Positions 33,815-41,517 of a DNA stretch of 53,594 bases are shown here, one piece after another. Below the pieces are notes generated by a model. That model was not told the DNA's origin, searched no databases, and saw only the letters and a list, made by a program, of their open reading frames with translations. The stretch lies in NCBI GenBank assembly GCA_017396845.1, contig JAFQKQ010000022.1, positions 1 through 53,594 on the forward strand, in the 5' to 3' direction. Position 1 is the first letter of the stretch. Each line of letters begins with the position of its first letter. This DNA is from Clostridia bacterium. Lineage in GTDB: Bacteria; Bacillota; Clostridia; Christensenellales; Aristaeellaceae. Position numbers and translations under genes: made by a program.

Positions 33815-35121
33815 AAAAAACATTGCGCATGATACTGGCTCTGATGCTCGCTCTGTCGCTTTTCTCGGGCGCATTTGCCATGACGAGAGATGAAGCAAAA
33901 GAAATCGCCAAGGGGGTTATAAATACAGAGACCGACCCGTCGCTCGTCACCAGCCCCTTTATCGGCGTAATCGACAAAATCCAGCCGAGCGTGGTAGGCC
34001 TTAACAACTATCAGACCTATACCTATTCCAGCTACAACCCCTATTACGGCTTCGGCGGATTCGGCTTTGATTTCGGATTCGACTTCGGCTTCGGCGATTT
34101 CGGCGGAGGCTATAACAACGGAAGCAGCAGTGAAACCGTAGAGAAACTCGCGGCAACAGGTTCCGGCGTTGTAGTATACGAAGGCCTCGTGCTTACGAAC
34201 TTCCATGTAGTAGAGGATTCTTCCAGGCTCACCATTTCCACGCTCGATTCCGAAGAGGAATTCGAATGCACGCTCGTTACCTATGACGAAGCCGCCGATT
34301 TGGCGGTGGTATACGCGCCGGGTCTTACGCTCCCCGCGGTGCCCATGGGCGACAGCGACCGGCTTCAGGTAGGCGAATGGGCGATCTGCATCGGCAACCC
34401 GCTGATGGCGGAATTAAGCGGCACCGTAACCGCCGGCATCATCTCCGCGCTCGATCGTCAGATCGATTCCACCACCACTACAGACAAATACGGCCTTAAG
34501 CAGACGGTCACCAATTCCATGATTCAGACCGATGCAGCCATCAACTCCGGCAATTCCGGCGGCGGCCTTTTCAACGTGTTGGGTCAGCTGATGGGCATCC
34601 CCTCCGCCAAATACTCCGGCAGCAATTACTCCGGAACCAGCATCGAGGGCATCGGCCTTGCCATCCCGATCAATACCGCAAAACCCCTGATTGAGGAAGC
34701 CATCGTATCCGTAATCATCGGCGAACACAGCGCCGACAACGAGGGCCTTCGCGCCGCCAATACGCCTGCCGGCCGCCGTCCAAGGCTCGGCATCACCTAT
34801 GATACCATCAACAGTTCGAAGGACTATCTGGTTTATGCGGGTCTTCTCCCCACCGGCTGCAAGATCAAGGATGTAGAGGAGCACAGCCCCGCCGCAGCCG
34901 CCGGCCTTCTGCCGAACGACATCATTGTAGAGATCGAAGGCAAGCTCGCCACCGGCTCCGCCGTGTTTACCGAGGTATTCGACACCTGCCAGTACGGCGA
35001 TACGATCTCCATAAAGGTATACCGCGTTGAAAACCTTGATGAAGCCTACTCCACCGGCTCCGTAAAAGGCGAATATATTGATTTCGAAGTAGCATTGTTT
35101 GAATACAACGTAAGCACCTGA
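33811..35121 (+). CDS. exported HtrA/DegP-type serine protease with PDZ domain
   Basis: 436 aa. Signal peptide (1-23, ends AFA), a linker (about 68-108) made almost only of Gly, Phe, Tyr, Asp and Asn, then a trypsin-like domain with His132 (TNFHVVED), Asp163 (AADLAVV) and Ser249 (SGNSGGG), and a PDZ domain (about 325-425) with GCKIKDVEEHSPAAAAGLLPNDII. The protease removes damaged proteins at the cell surface. It is coupled to the foldase gene, so a chaperone and a protease for secreted proteins are made together. In Bacillus, htrA genes are controlled by CssRS, and the divergent two-component system here fits that idea. The Gly/Phe linker is unusual. Confidence 0.95.
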   Translation: MKKTLRMILALMLALSLFSGAFAMTRDEAKEIAKGVINTETDPSLVTSPFIGVIDKIQPSVVGLNNYQTYTYSSYNPYYGFGGFGFDFGFDFGFGDFGGGYNNGSSSETVEKLAATGSGVVVYEGLVLTNFHVVEDSSRLTISTLDSEEEFECTLVTYDEAADLAVVYAPGLTLPAVPMGDSDRLQVGEWAICIGNPLMAELSGTVTAGIISALDRQIDSTTTTDKYGLKQTVTNSMIQTDAAINSGNSGGGLFNVLGQLMGIPSAKYSGSNYSGTSIEGIGLAIPINTAKPLIEEAIVSVIIGEHSADNEGLRAANTPAGRRPRLGITYDTINSSKDYLVYAGLLPTGCKIKDVEEHSPAAAAGLLPNDIIVEIEGKLATGSAVFTEVFDTCQYGDTISIKVYRVENLDEAYSTGSVKGEYIDFEVALFEYNVST

Positions 35122-35139
35122 TCATCATCTTTACGGCGA

Positions 35140-35182
35140 AAGGGGCCGCTGAAGAAGCAAAAATCTGCAGCGGCCCCTTTTT
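35140..35182 (+). terminator. intrinsic terminator after htrA
   Basis: Stem AAGGGGCCGCTG/CAGCGGCCCCTT with a TTTT run. Nearly the same hairpin recurs at 36916-36963. Confidence 0.9.
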
Positions 35183-35276
35183 ACATGCCATAAGCATGTA
35201 TTTTCCCCTCAGAAACCGGCATCCGGGAGCTCTTTGACACATGAAACAGACGTTCCTTTGAAGCCTTAAGCGCTCG

Positions 35277-35305
35277 TTGACATTTGGTATTTACAATGAT
35301 ATAAT
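35277..35305 (+). promoter_or_regulatory. consensus promoter of the DUF5722-type gene
   Basis: TTGACA (35277-35282), 17 bp and TATAAT (35300-35305). Confidence 0.92.
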
Positions 35306-35362
35306 CCATATCGACAGCGGTTATGCAGTTAACATATCCAAGCGAATGGAGAGGAATGCTGA

Positions 35363-36907
35363 ATGAAGCTTATCGACATCATTGCGCGGAAAGACGATAT
35401 GAAGATCGTTCTGGATGAAGCCTATTGCGGAACGCTTGAAATCACGGAAGAGACGCCGGTGATTCATGGTGAGAATACGGTTTTGTTAAGACAGATGCTG
35501 ACTTTTGAGGACGGAATCGCCCTTGTCAGCCGTTTCGCAGGCGAGCATGACAGGGCGTTTGGCAGATTTTACTTATATGCAGGGGAAGAAAAGCTCCCGG
35601 GCATATGCTACACGACGGAGATCGAGGAAAGCGCGTGCAGCGAAAAGTATCCGGCGCTCAGAACCATCAAATCCTTGAATACCGGATATAAAATCGCCGC
35701 CCCGCTCGGCTGTGACCAGCAGGGAAGACCCGATATCAATCTGCCTGCGTTCATTTCATTGAGAGAGCAGCCCGGAACGTTTCCGTACCGATTTGAGGGG
35801 CAGACGTATTATATCTTTGAAGACGCGGTTAGGGCGATGGAAGCGGCGATCAAGGGGTATAAGGTCAGCACGGTGGTCGTGCTCAATTCGCCCTGTCGCT
35901 TCGGTTCGAAAAAAGAACAGGATATGCTGGATACGTGCCTTCATCCCAAGTTTGAAAAGGATGCGCCGTATGCGTTTATCAGCGCGTTCAATATGACGAC
36001 AGTCGAAGGACAGCGCGTATTTGCGGCTTTCCTGAGCTTCCTGTCTGAAAAATATGCCTGCGGAAACGAAGAAACGGGCCGGATCAACGGCGCGGTCATT
36101 TCCAACGAAATCAATCTTCAGTACAACTGGGGCAACATGGGTCCTGTGCCCAAGGAATATTACATGGAGGAGTACACCGAGGCTATGCGCCTTGCATGGC
36201 TTGCGACGGCAAGGCATTTCAGGAATTTCCGCATATACATTTCTCTTGCGAACAACTGGAATATCGAAGTGGGTGCACCCGGATACTTCTATCGCGGAAA
36301 GGATCTGATCGATCTTTTGGGCGAAAGGTGTGCGCAGGACGGCAATTTCCCGTGGCATGTGGCGCATCACCCGTATCCCGAAAGCTTTGATCATCCGGAT
36401 TTCTGGAACGATCGCTGGGCGACGTTTGAGCTGACCACGCGTCTGATCACCTATAAGAATATGGAAGTGCTTGAACGATATATGTCCAAGCCCGCGCTTC
36501 TGTATAAGGGCGTTCAGCGCCGCATACTTTTCAGCGAACAGGGCTTTAACAGCGGCTCCGGCCCGCTTTCGGGGCTGATGAAAAAGCACGCGGCAGCAGG
36601 TTATGTGCTTTCGTTCCTGAAGGCCAGAAACATGAAAACGGTAGATATGATCACGCACCATTCCACCATAGACAATCCCCATGAGTTCGGACTGAATCTG
36701 GGCATCTATGAATACGACAAGGACGCGCCTTTCTGCAAGGGAAAGGCCAAGCCCATTGAAAACATGGTTCGTGCGATGGATACGCCCTATGAAGGGCCCG
36801 CGATCGAGTATGCCAGGCAGGTGATCGGAGAAGAAATGTTTGATTATCTTCTGAATGTGCCTGAGATTATTGAACGGCCGCAGGATCTGAGCAACGAATT
36901 CGGCTGA
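35363..36907 (+). CDS. glycoside hydrolase-like protein (DUF5722 type)
   Basis: 514 aa, no signal peptide. An N-terminal beta-sandwich (about 1-120) precedes a barrel domain recalling clan GH-A enzymes: SNEINLQYNWGNMGP (about 247-261) carries a possible acid/base Glu after Asn, and LFSEQGFNSGSG (about 391-402) a possible nucleophile Glu; FPWHVAHHPYPESFDHP lies between them. The match to the DUF5722 family rests on memory of its motifs, and its biochemical activity is unknown to me. The ATG at 35363 has GGAGAGG upstream. The gene is an isolated unit with its own promoter and terminator, flanked by two near-identical hairpins. Confidence 0.7.
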   Translation: MKLIDIIARKDDMKIVLDEAYCGTLEITEETPVIHGENTVLLRQMLTFEDGIALVSRFAGEHDRAFGRFYLYAGEEKLPGICYTTEIEESACSEKYPALRTIKSLNTGYKIAAPLGCDQQGRPDINLPAFISLREQPGTFPYRFEGQTYYIFEDAVRAMEAAIKGYKVSTVVVLNSPCRFGSKKEQDMLDTCLHPKFEKDAPYAFISAFNMTTVEGQRVFAAFLSFLSEKYACGNEETGRINGAVISNEINLQYNWGNMGPVPKEYYMEEYTEAMRLAWLATARHFRNFRIYISLANNWNIEVGAPGYFYRGKDLIDLLGERCAQDGNFPWHVAHHPYPESFDHPDFWNDRWATFELTTRLITYKNMEVLERYMSKPALLYKGVQRRILFSEQGFNSGSGPLSGLMKKHAAAGYVLSFLKARNMKTVDMITHHSTIDNPHEFGLNLGIYEYDKDAPFCKGKAKPIENMVRAMDTPYEGPAIEYARQVIGEEMFDYLLNVPEIIERPQDLSNEFG

Positions 36908-36915
36908 CAAACGGC

Positions 36916-36963
36916 AAAGGGGCCGCTGCAGAAGCAAAATATCTGCAGCGGCTCCCTTTTTTT
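36916..36963 (+). terminator. intrinsic terminator after the DUF5722-type gene
   Basis: 16 bp stem (36916-36931 with 36943-36958, one G-T wobble) followed by seven T. It shares loop and stem sequence with the terminator at 35140-35182. Confidence 0.92.
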
Positions 36964-36972
36964 GCCGCAGGT

Positions 36973-37107
36973 TTATTTTTCTTTTCTCACCCTGAAGGTT
37001 CTGAAGCATGCGCCCTTGTCAACATTCGTATGATCCCGGATTTCGTCAATTCCGTATCTGTCGCGGATATAGGATATTCCTTCGTTCAGGCTGATATGAA
37101 AATCCAT
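36973..37107 (-). CDS. possible small protein, 44 codons
   Basis: A minus-strand frame starting MDFHISLNEGISYIRDRYG and ending in a basic tail (TFRVRKEK). The amino-acid usage looks plausible, but there is no clear ribosome site, no promoter, and a terminator for the upstream gene (37174-37215) lies before it. It could be a remnant. No family is recognised. Between 37108 and 37173 I see nothing else. Confidence 0.25.
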   Translation of the reverse strand: MDFHISLNEGISYIRDRYGIDEIRDHTNVDKGACFRTFRVRKEK

Positions 37108-37173
37108 TGTAGAGCCGCATATATTCTTGTCCTGTTTTGGTCGTTCAGAAACCAAGAGAATCCGCGCAAGCCC

Positions 37174-37215
37174 AAAAAGGATACTTTTGCAGCGAAAACA
37201 CATGCAAAAGCATCC
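37174..37215 (-). terminator. intrinsic terminator of the BclA-like protein gene
   Basis: 13 bp stem (37179-37191 with 37203-37215, one G-T wobble) followed on the minus strand by TTTTT. Confidence 0.85.
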
Positions 37216-37222
37216 TGCTCAT

Positions 37223-37891
37223 TTACGCAATCGAGAATATCGTAAGAGATGCGAGAGAGTCGTACAGTCCCGGGGTCAGCGTAAATGTGTCGGTAGAGCC
37301 AAGGATCAGCTCCGCACCGGACGAATCCACGGAAATGATCGCCGTCGCACCGGCGCTCGTTTGTCCGGCATTCTCCGCTTTGTTTACGTATCTTGCCGTA
37401 CCCGCGATGATTTCACGGTTGTAAAGAAGCGCAAAGGTTGTGTCTATAGCGCTTTCCTCAGGCACGTCGATCCGATAGCTTACCACATACACACCCGGAT
37501 CCACAATCAGTATTCTGGTTTTCTCCTTGATGATGCCTTCATCCGACAGGATTCCTACGCTGTTTAATTCCGCCCTTCGAAACAGCACGCCCTCCTCGGT
37601 AGTGACCGCGGGTGAAGCGGCGGTTACGGAGAATATGCCGTCCTGGTAAAAATACGCATACACATCCTCAAAATCCGTTCCGTCCGGGTTGGGCGGGCAG
37701 GGGCCTCGGTAAATGGGATCGATCGGCGCGGGATTCCGGCAGGGATCAATCGGTGAAATCATGTAACGTCCGTATCCCGAGAGCCCGCCGATAGCGTTCA
37801 GCGCGCCGTAATACTGTCTCATTGCGCCCTCCCGGCGATCTCGTCTTCCGCGTCCGGGCGTTCGGGTATCCATAGCATACGCCACTTTCAT
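37223..37891 (-). CDS. surface protein with BclA-like C-terminal jelly-roll domain
   Basis: 222 aa. A basic N-terminus rich in Arg and Gly (TRTPGRGRRDRREG), then a Pro/Asn-rich stretch (SPIDPCRNPAPIDPIYRGP) and a C-terminal domain (about 85-222) with the TNF/C1q-like pattern of exosporium proteins: GVYVVSYRIDVPEES, FALLYNREIIAGTARY, ISVDSSGAELILGS and the ending SLASLTIFSIA. No collagen Gly-X-Y run and no signal peptide are present, which suits a spore coat or exosporium protein assembled from the mother cell. The start is uncertain: ATG 37891 is close to AAAGGAG, and GTG 37885 is better spaced. The spore role is inferred from the fold. Confidence 0.7.
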   Translation of the reverse strand: MKVAYAMDTRTPGRGRRDRREGAMRQYYGALNAIGGLSGYGRYMISPIDPCRNPAPIDPIYRGPCPPNPDGTDFEDVYAYFYQDGIFSVTAASPAVTTEEGVLFRRAELNSVGILSDEGIIKEKTRILIVDPGVYVVSYRIDVPEESAIDTTFALLYNREIIAGTARYVNKAENAGQTSAGATAIISVDSSGAELILGSTDTFTLTPGLYDSLASLTIFSIA

Positions 37892-37962
37892 TTCTCCTTT
37901 CCATTCGGCATTCAGTCATCTGTATGCGTTTTTGCGGGATCGGGTGAATATCCCGAAAGCGC

Positions 37963-37991
37963 TTTACAAATGCGCGCAGCCGTGATACATT
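37963..37991 (+). promoter_or_regulatory. promoter of fliB
   Basis: TTTACA (37963-37968), 17 bp and TACATT (37986-37991). Confidence 0.55.
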
Positions 37992-38026
37992 AGTAGCCGG
38001 AATTTCAAGAGAAAGAAGGGCGGAAT

Positions 38027-38947
38027 ATGAAGCTGTACGCGCCGGATTATTATCCGCTTTTTTCCTGTACGGCGGGCGCATGCAGGCACTCCTGCTGCAT
38101 CGGCTGGGAAATCGATATAGACGATGAAACGCTGGAAAAATACCGCTCAGTGCCCGGAGCATTCGGAAAACGATTGAAGGAAGGCATATCCGAAAAGCCT
38201 GAGGGCTCATGCTTTCAAATGAAGGACGGCGGCAGATGCCCGTTTTTAAACGAATCGGGGCTTTGCGATATCATCATCGAGTTCGGCGAAGACGCGCTTT
38301 CCGATATCTGCGCGGATCACCCGAGGTTCCGCAATTATCTCTCAGACCGCACGGAAATCGGGCTCGGATTAACGTGCGAAACGGCGGCTGAGCTGATATT
38401 GTCAAGAAAAGCACGTACGAAGATCTTCGAGATCGCGGAAGACGACGAAGAAGAAGCTCCGCTTTCGGAATTTGAAAAGCATATGCTTTCGGTAAGAAGC
38501 CGCATCCTCTCCTTTGCATATGATTCTTCCCTGCCCATATATGAAAAGCTTACTCTTCTTTTGCAGTATGCATCCCCGGAAAGCGCTGATCTTTCCTTTG
38601 AAGAAGCGGTTCAAACCTATCTATCCTTTGAAATTCTGGACGATGAATGGAGGAACCTGCTCAAACACGCGAAGAGCGGCGGCTCGCGCGCCCTTTCCGG
38701 GGAGGAAGAACCCATCTTCTCCAACCTGCTCGGCTATTTCGTATACCGCCACATCACAAACGCATGGGACGAATGCGACCTTGCCGCGCGCGCTTCGTTC
38801 ATCGCCCACGCCGTGCGCTTTTTGATAACGCTTTGCGAAAACCGAGATCCCATAGACACTATTCGCATGTATTCCTCGGAAATCGAATATTCCGATGAGA
38901 ATCTTGAAAGGCTTTTGGAGATATTTGAATCCGGGCAGCAGATATAA
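38027..38947 (+). CDS. FliB-family flagellin lysine-N-methylase-like protein
   Basis: 306 aa, lacking the C-terminal part of longer FliB proteins (about 380-400 aa). The N-terminal Cys cluster, CTAGACRHSCCIGWEIDID followed by CPFLNESGLCDI and ICADHPRFRNY, is typical of the FliB/YkgJ group, whose Cys residues probably bind an iron-sulfur cluster. Salmonella FliB methylates lysines of flagellin. No flagellar gene is in this window, so the target here may be another protein. The ATG at 38027 has AAGAAGGGCGG upstream. The central segment is acidic (AEDDEEEAPL). The family call is firm, the substrate is not. Confidence 0.85.
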   Translation: MKLYAPDYYPLFSCTAGACRHSCCIGWEIDIDDETLEKYRSVPGAFGKRLKEGISEKPEGSCFQMKDGGRCPFLNESGLCDIIIEFGEDALSDICADHPRFRNYLSDRTEIGLGLTCETAAELILSRKARTKIFEIAEDDEEEAPLSEFEKHMLSVRSRILSFAYDSSLPIYEKLTLLLQYASPESADLSFEEAVQTYLSFEILDDEWRNLLKHAKSGGSRALSGEEEPIFSNLLGYFVYRHITNAWDECDLAARASFIAHAVRFLITLCENRDPIDTIRMYSSEIEYSDENLERLLEIFESGQQI

Positions 38948-39064
38948 GGGATTCGTTCTTGTTTGCGGTTGCAGTCGTAAGAGATATTCGATCGCCCATT
39001 TCTTGTAAGCATCGAACCGGTTGACTGCGCCGCGTACCTCCGGCGCCGTCTTCCTATCGGAAGG

Positions 39065-39159
39065 GCGGCAAGAGGCTTGTTATTATTCTAAGAGCGCGAA
39101 TTCTTCAAAGCGCTGCATTCTTTTGAACCCGTCTCTGTAAAGCTCACAAGCCTCTTCCC
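39065..39159. repeat. inverted repeat around a short coding-like segment
   Basis: AAGAGGCTTGT (39070-39080) and ACAAGCCTCTT (39146-39156) are exact inverted arms 65 bp apart. The left arm with its flank (39065-39080) is also an exact inverted copy of 3405-3420. The minus strand between the arms reads as protein in frame with the SANT gene after its stop. The rest of the gap 38948-39184 holds only a small CTTCC/GGAAG hairpin. Confidence 0.55.
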
Positions 39160-39184
39160 TTTTTTCTCCGCGGCACGTTGATCT

Positions 39185-39946
39185 TTATACCGTCTCCGGC
39201 GGCAGGTATTCTTCGAGCGCACCCAGAAGAGACGCAATTTCACACGAAAAACGGTTGAGTTCCTTTTCCTTATCCGCATCCGGCAAGCACAGGAAATCTT
39301 TCAGCGGCTTTACAAGCGACGCCGCTGCGGATACAAGCTTTGGCGACACAAATCTTTCTTCCCTTCTGGCCGAATCCATCAGCGCCGTGATTGTTTCGCA
39401 GGCGCGCACGATTTCATGATCGCCCGAGCGGTATGCGCTTTCGTTCATTTTCTCCATTGCGCTTTGTGCGCTCTCGCGCGTTCTGTGGTTTACCTCGGGC
39501 GTTGTGCAGCGGATTCCTTCGCCGTTGAGTTTTTCCACCATCTCCCTTACGTAATCCGGGCGGTTTTTAAGTACTGCCCTGTATTTATTCTGATATCTGA
39601 GCGTAAGGCTGTGATCGCCGCCGGACAGCTTCTGAAGGCATGCGCGAACGCTCATTCCCTCCGCTCTTCCCTTAAGCACCTCAAGGATCAGCCATTCCAC
39701 CTCGTCCTCCGTAAAAGGTACGAAGCGCGACGTGATCTCGGAATCCCCTTTCTCCTTTCTGACCTGCGCGTAATAGTAGTTGCGTATGCTGTTGGGCCTT
39801 CTGCCCGTTCTCTCCGCGATTCTTTCAAACACGGACTTGAGCGGCAGCCCCTGCTTATGCGCCTCGTCCGCCGTCTCCCACAGAAGATTGCTTTCCTTTT
39901 CGCTCCAGCCCGCGCGCCGTCCGCTCTTTGCCATTGTCTGTTCCAT
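39185..39946 (-). CDS. SANT/Myb-like DNA-binding protein (RsfA-like)
   Basis: 253 aa, cytosolic. Two tryptophan-centred helical repeats are seen: RAGWSEKESNLLWETADEAHKQG with SIRNYYYAQVRKEKG (about 10-66), and FVPFTEDEVEWLILEVLKGRAEG with RACLQKLSGGDHSLTLRYQNKYR (about 75-120), a layout like RsfA-type prespore regulators of Bacillota. The C-terminal half is helical (about 150-253). The ATG at 39944-39946 has GGAGG 8 nt upstream; a TTG one codon earlier is possible. After the TAA stop at 39185 the same frame continues for 32 protein-like codons to the next stop, which may be an old C-terminus. The regulator role is inferred. Confidence 0.75.
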   Translation of the reverse strand: MEQTMAKSGRRAGWSEKESNLLWETADEAHKQGLPLKSVFERIAERTGRRPNSIRNYYYAQVRKEKGDSEITSRFVPFTEDEVEWLILEVLKGRAEGMSVRACLQKLSGGDHSLTLRYQNKYRAVLKNRPDYVREMVEKLNGEGIRCTTPEVNHRTRESAQSAMEKMNESAYRSGDHEIVRACETITALMDSARREERFVSPKLVSAAASLVKPLKDFLCLPDADKEKELNRFSCEIASLLGALEEYLPPETV

Positions 39947-40049
39947 CAATATCCCCTCCTGAATGGTCGATGATAAAGATTATGCACGAAGGTGTGATTC
40001 GATATACATATGCACCCGAAATTCGGTAAGATTAAAATTGTACGCCGTA

Positions 40050-40078
40050 TTGCATTTATGGCGGCAAAAGAGTAATAT
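40050..40078 (+). promoter_or_regulatory. promoter of the DUF1858 protein gene
   Basis: TTGCAT (40050-40055), 17 bp and TAATAT (40073-40078). Confidence 0.65.
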
Positions 40079-40114
40079 ATAAGTAAGATGCACATTTGAA
40101 AGGAGGTTGGAAAA

Positions 40115-40315
40115 ATGATTACCAAGCAGATGAGCATTGGCGAGGTACTCCGCATGGACCGCGGCTGCGCCCCGATCTTCATGTCCTTCGGCATGCATTG
40201 CCTGGGCTGCCCCCACGCCACCGCTGAAAGCCTCGAAATGGCTTGCGCGGCGCACGGCACGAATTGCGATGAGCTGGTGAAGCAGCTGAACGCATACTTC
40301 GCGGAGAAGAAATAA
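40115..40315 (+). CDS. DUF1858 redox-disulfide domain protein
   Basis: 66 aa, a complete small domain of the hybrid-cluster-protein-associated redox disulfide type. The sequence shows ITKQMSIGEVLRMDRGCAPIFMSFGMHCLGCPHA, including the invariant GMHCLGCPHA with Cys29 and Cys32, then a helix ending LNAYFAEKK. Members are thought to bind a ligand or form a disulfide; the precise reaction is not established. The ATG is 8 nt after AAGGAGG. It stands alone between a divergent SANT gene and its own terminator; no hybrid cluster protein is nearby. Confidence 0.9.
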   Translation: MITKQMSIGEVLRMDRGCAPIFMSFGMHCLGCPHATAESLEMACAAHGTNCDELVKQLNAYFAEKK

Positions 40316-40338
40316 TATATTTTCGTCTCTTTATAAAA

Positions 40339-40380
40339 GCGCGCGGAAACGGTCGATTGATCGCTTCCGCGCGCTGCTTT
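40339..40380 (+). terminator. intrinsic terminator after the DUF1858 gene
   Basis: Perfect 11 bp stem AGCGCGCGGAA/TTCCGCGCGCT followed by GCTTTTA. Confidence 0.85.
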
Positions 40381-40408
40381 TATCCCGAAAACCCGTTATT
40401 GCATGCGA

Positions 40409-40436
40409 AAAGGCGCGCATCATACGATACGCGCCC
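40409..40436 (-). terminator. intrinsic terminator after fba
   Basis: GGCGCG/CGCGCC stem with inner ATC/GAT pairs and TTTT on the minus strand, 19 bp past the fba stop. Confidence 0.8.
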
Positions 40437-40454
40437 TGAAATTGATTTATGAGA

Positions 40455-41438
40455 TTATGCCTTGCCGCTGCAGCCGAGAACGTTGACCAGCTTGTGCTGA
40501 ACGATCTTCTTGATGTTGGCGCGGGCGGGCTTGAGGTACTGACGGGGATCGAAGTGATCCGGATGCTCGTTGAAGTACTGACGGATGGAGCCGGTGAGAG
40601 CGAGGCGCAGGTCGGAGTCGATGTTGATCTTGCAAACCGCGCTGGTCGCCGCCTGACGGAGCTGCTCCTCGGGAATGCCGACTGCATCGGGCATTTTGCC
40701 GCCGTTCTCGTTGATGATCTTCACGAATTCCTGCGGAACGGAAGATGCACCGTGCAGAACGATCGGGAAGCCGGGCAGGCGCTTGGAAACCTCTTCCAGG
40801 ATGTCGAAGCGCAGCGGCGGGGGAACGAGGATGCCCTTCTCATTGCGGGTGCACTGAGCGGCAGTGAACTTGTATGCGCCGTGGCTGGTGCCGATGGCGA
40901 TGGCCAGAGAGTCTACGCCGGTCTTGGCTACGAACTCTTCAACCTCTTCGGGGCGGGTGTAGGAAGCATCTTCCGCGGATACGTTTACAGCATCCTCGAT
41001 GCCGGCCAGACGGCCGAGTTCGCCTTCAACCACAACACCGTGGTCGTGCGCATACTCTACTACCTGACGGGTGAGCTTGATGTTGTCCTCGAAGGTGTGG
41101 TGGGAACCGTCGATCATAACGGAGGAGAAACCGCCATCGATGCAGCTCTTGCACAGCTCGAAAGTATCGCCGTGGTCAAGGTGTACGCAGATGGGAAGAT
41201 CAAAACCGGCAGTTTCTTCGGCATCGATGATAGCGGCTTCAATCAGCTTCATCAGATATGCATGCTTGGCATACTTGCGGGCGCCGGAGGATACCTGAAG
41301 GATCAGGGGAGCCTTCTCCTCGATGGCGGCTTCGGTAATGCCCTGAATAATTTCCATGTTGTTCACGTTGAAAGCACCGATGGCGTAGCCGCCTTCATAT
41401 GCCTTTTTGAACATTTCTTTAGAGGTTACGATAGACAT
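40455..41438 (-). CDS. fba: class II fructose-1,6-bisphosphate aldolase
   Basis: Cleaves fructose-1,6-bisphosphate to dihydroxyacetone phosphate and glyceraldehyde-3-phosphate in glycolysis, and runs backwards in gluconeogenesis; zinc-dependent and cytosolic. 327 aa. Signatures: YAIGAFNVNNMEIIQGI at the N-terminus, zinc ligands in VHLDHGD, GFSSVMIDGSHH, VEGELGRLAG, then TSHGAYKF and VLHGASSVP with the phosphate-binding residues, and NIDSDLRLA. The frequent use of one codon set suggests high expression. The ATG is 10 nt after AAGGAG. It is a single-gene unit with its own promoter and terminator. Confidence 0.97.
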   Translation of the reverse strand: MSIVTSKEMFKKAYEGGYAIGAFNVNNMEIIQGITEAAIEEKAPLILQVSSGARKYAKHAYLMKLIEAAIIDAEETAGFDLPICVHLDHGDTFELCKSCIDGGFSSVMIDGSHHTFEDNIKLTRQVVEYAHDHGVVVEGELGRLAGIEDAVNVSAEDASYTRPEEVEEFVAKTGVDSLAIAIGTSHGAYKFTAAQCTRNEKGILVPPPLRFDILEEVSKRLPGFPIVLHGASSVPQEFVKIINENGGKMPDAVGIPEEQLRQAATSAVCKINIDSDLRLALTGSIRQYFNEHPDHFDPRQYLKPARANIKKIVQHKLVNVLGCSGKA

Positions 41439-41488
41439 GTTGCATCTGCTCCTTTTCTATGAATAATGGACCATTTATGCCTAATGTA

Positions 41489-41517
41489 ATTATGCCTCAC
41501 TTCCTGTTAAAAATCAA
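41489..41517 (-). promoter_or_regulatory. promoter of fba
   Basis: TTGATT (41512-41517), 17 bp and CATAAT (41489-41494) on the minus strand, leaving a leader of about 45 nt. Confidence 0.75.

Noticed and set aside
35756-37009. 417-codon minus-strand frame opposite the DUF5722-type gene
   Set aside because: It crosses a strong terminator and opposes a gene with a consensus promoter.
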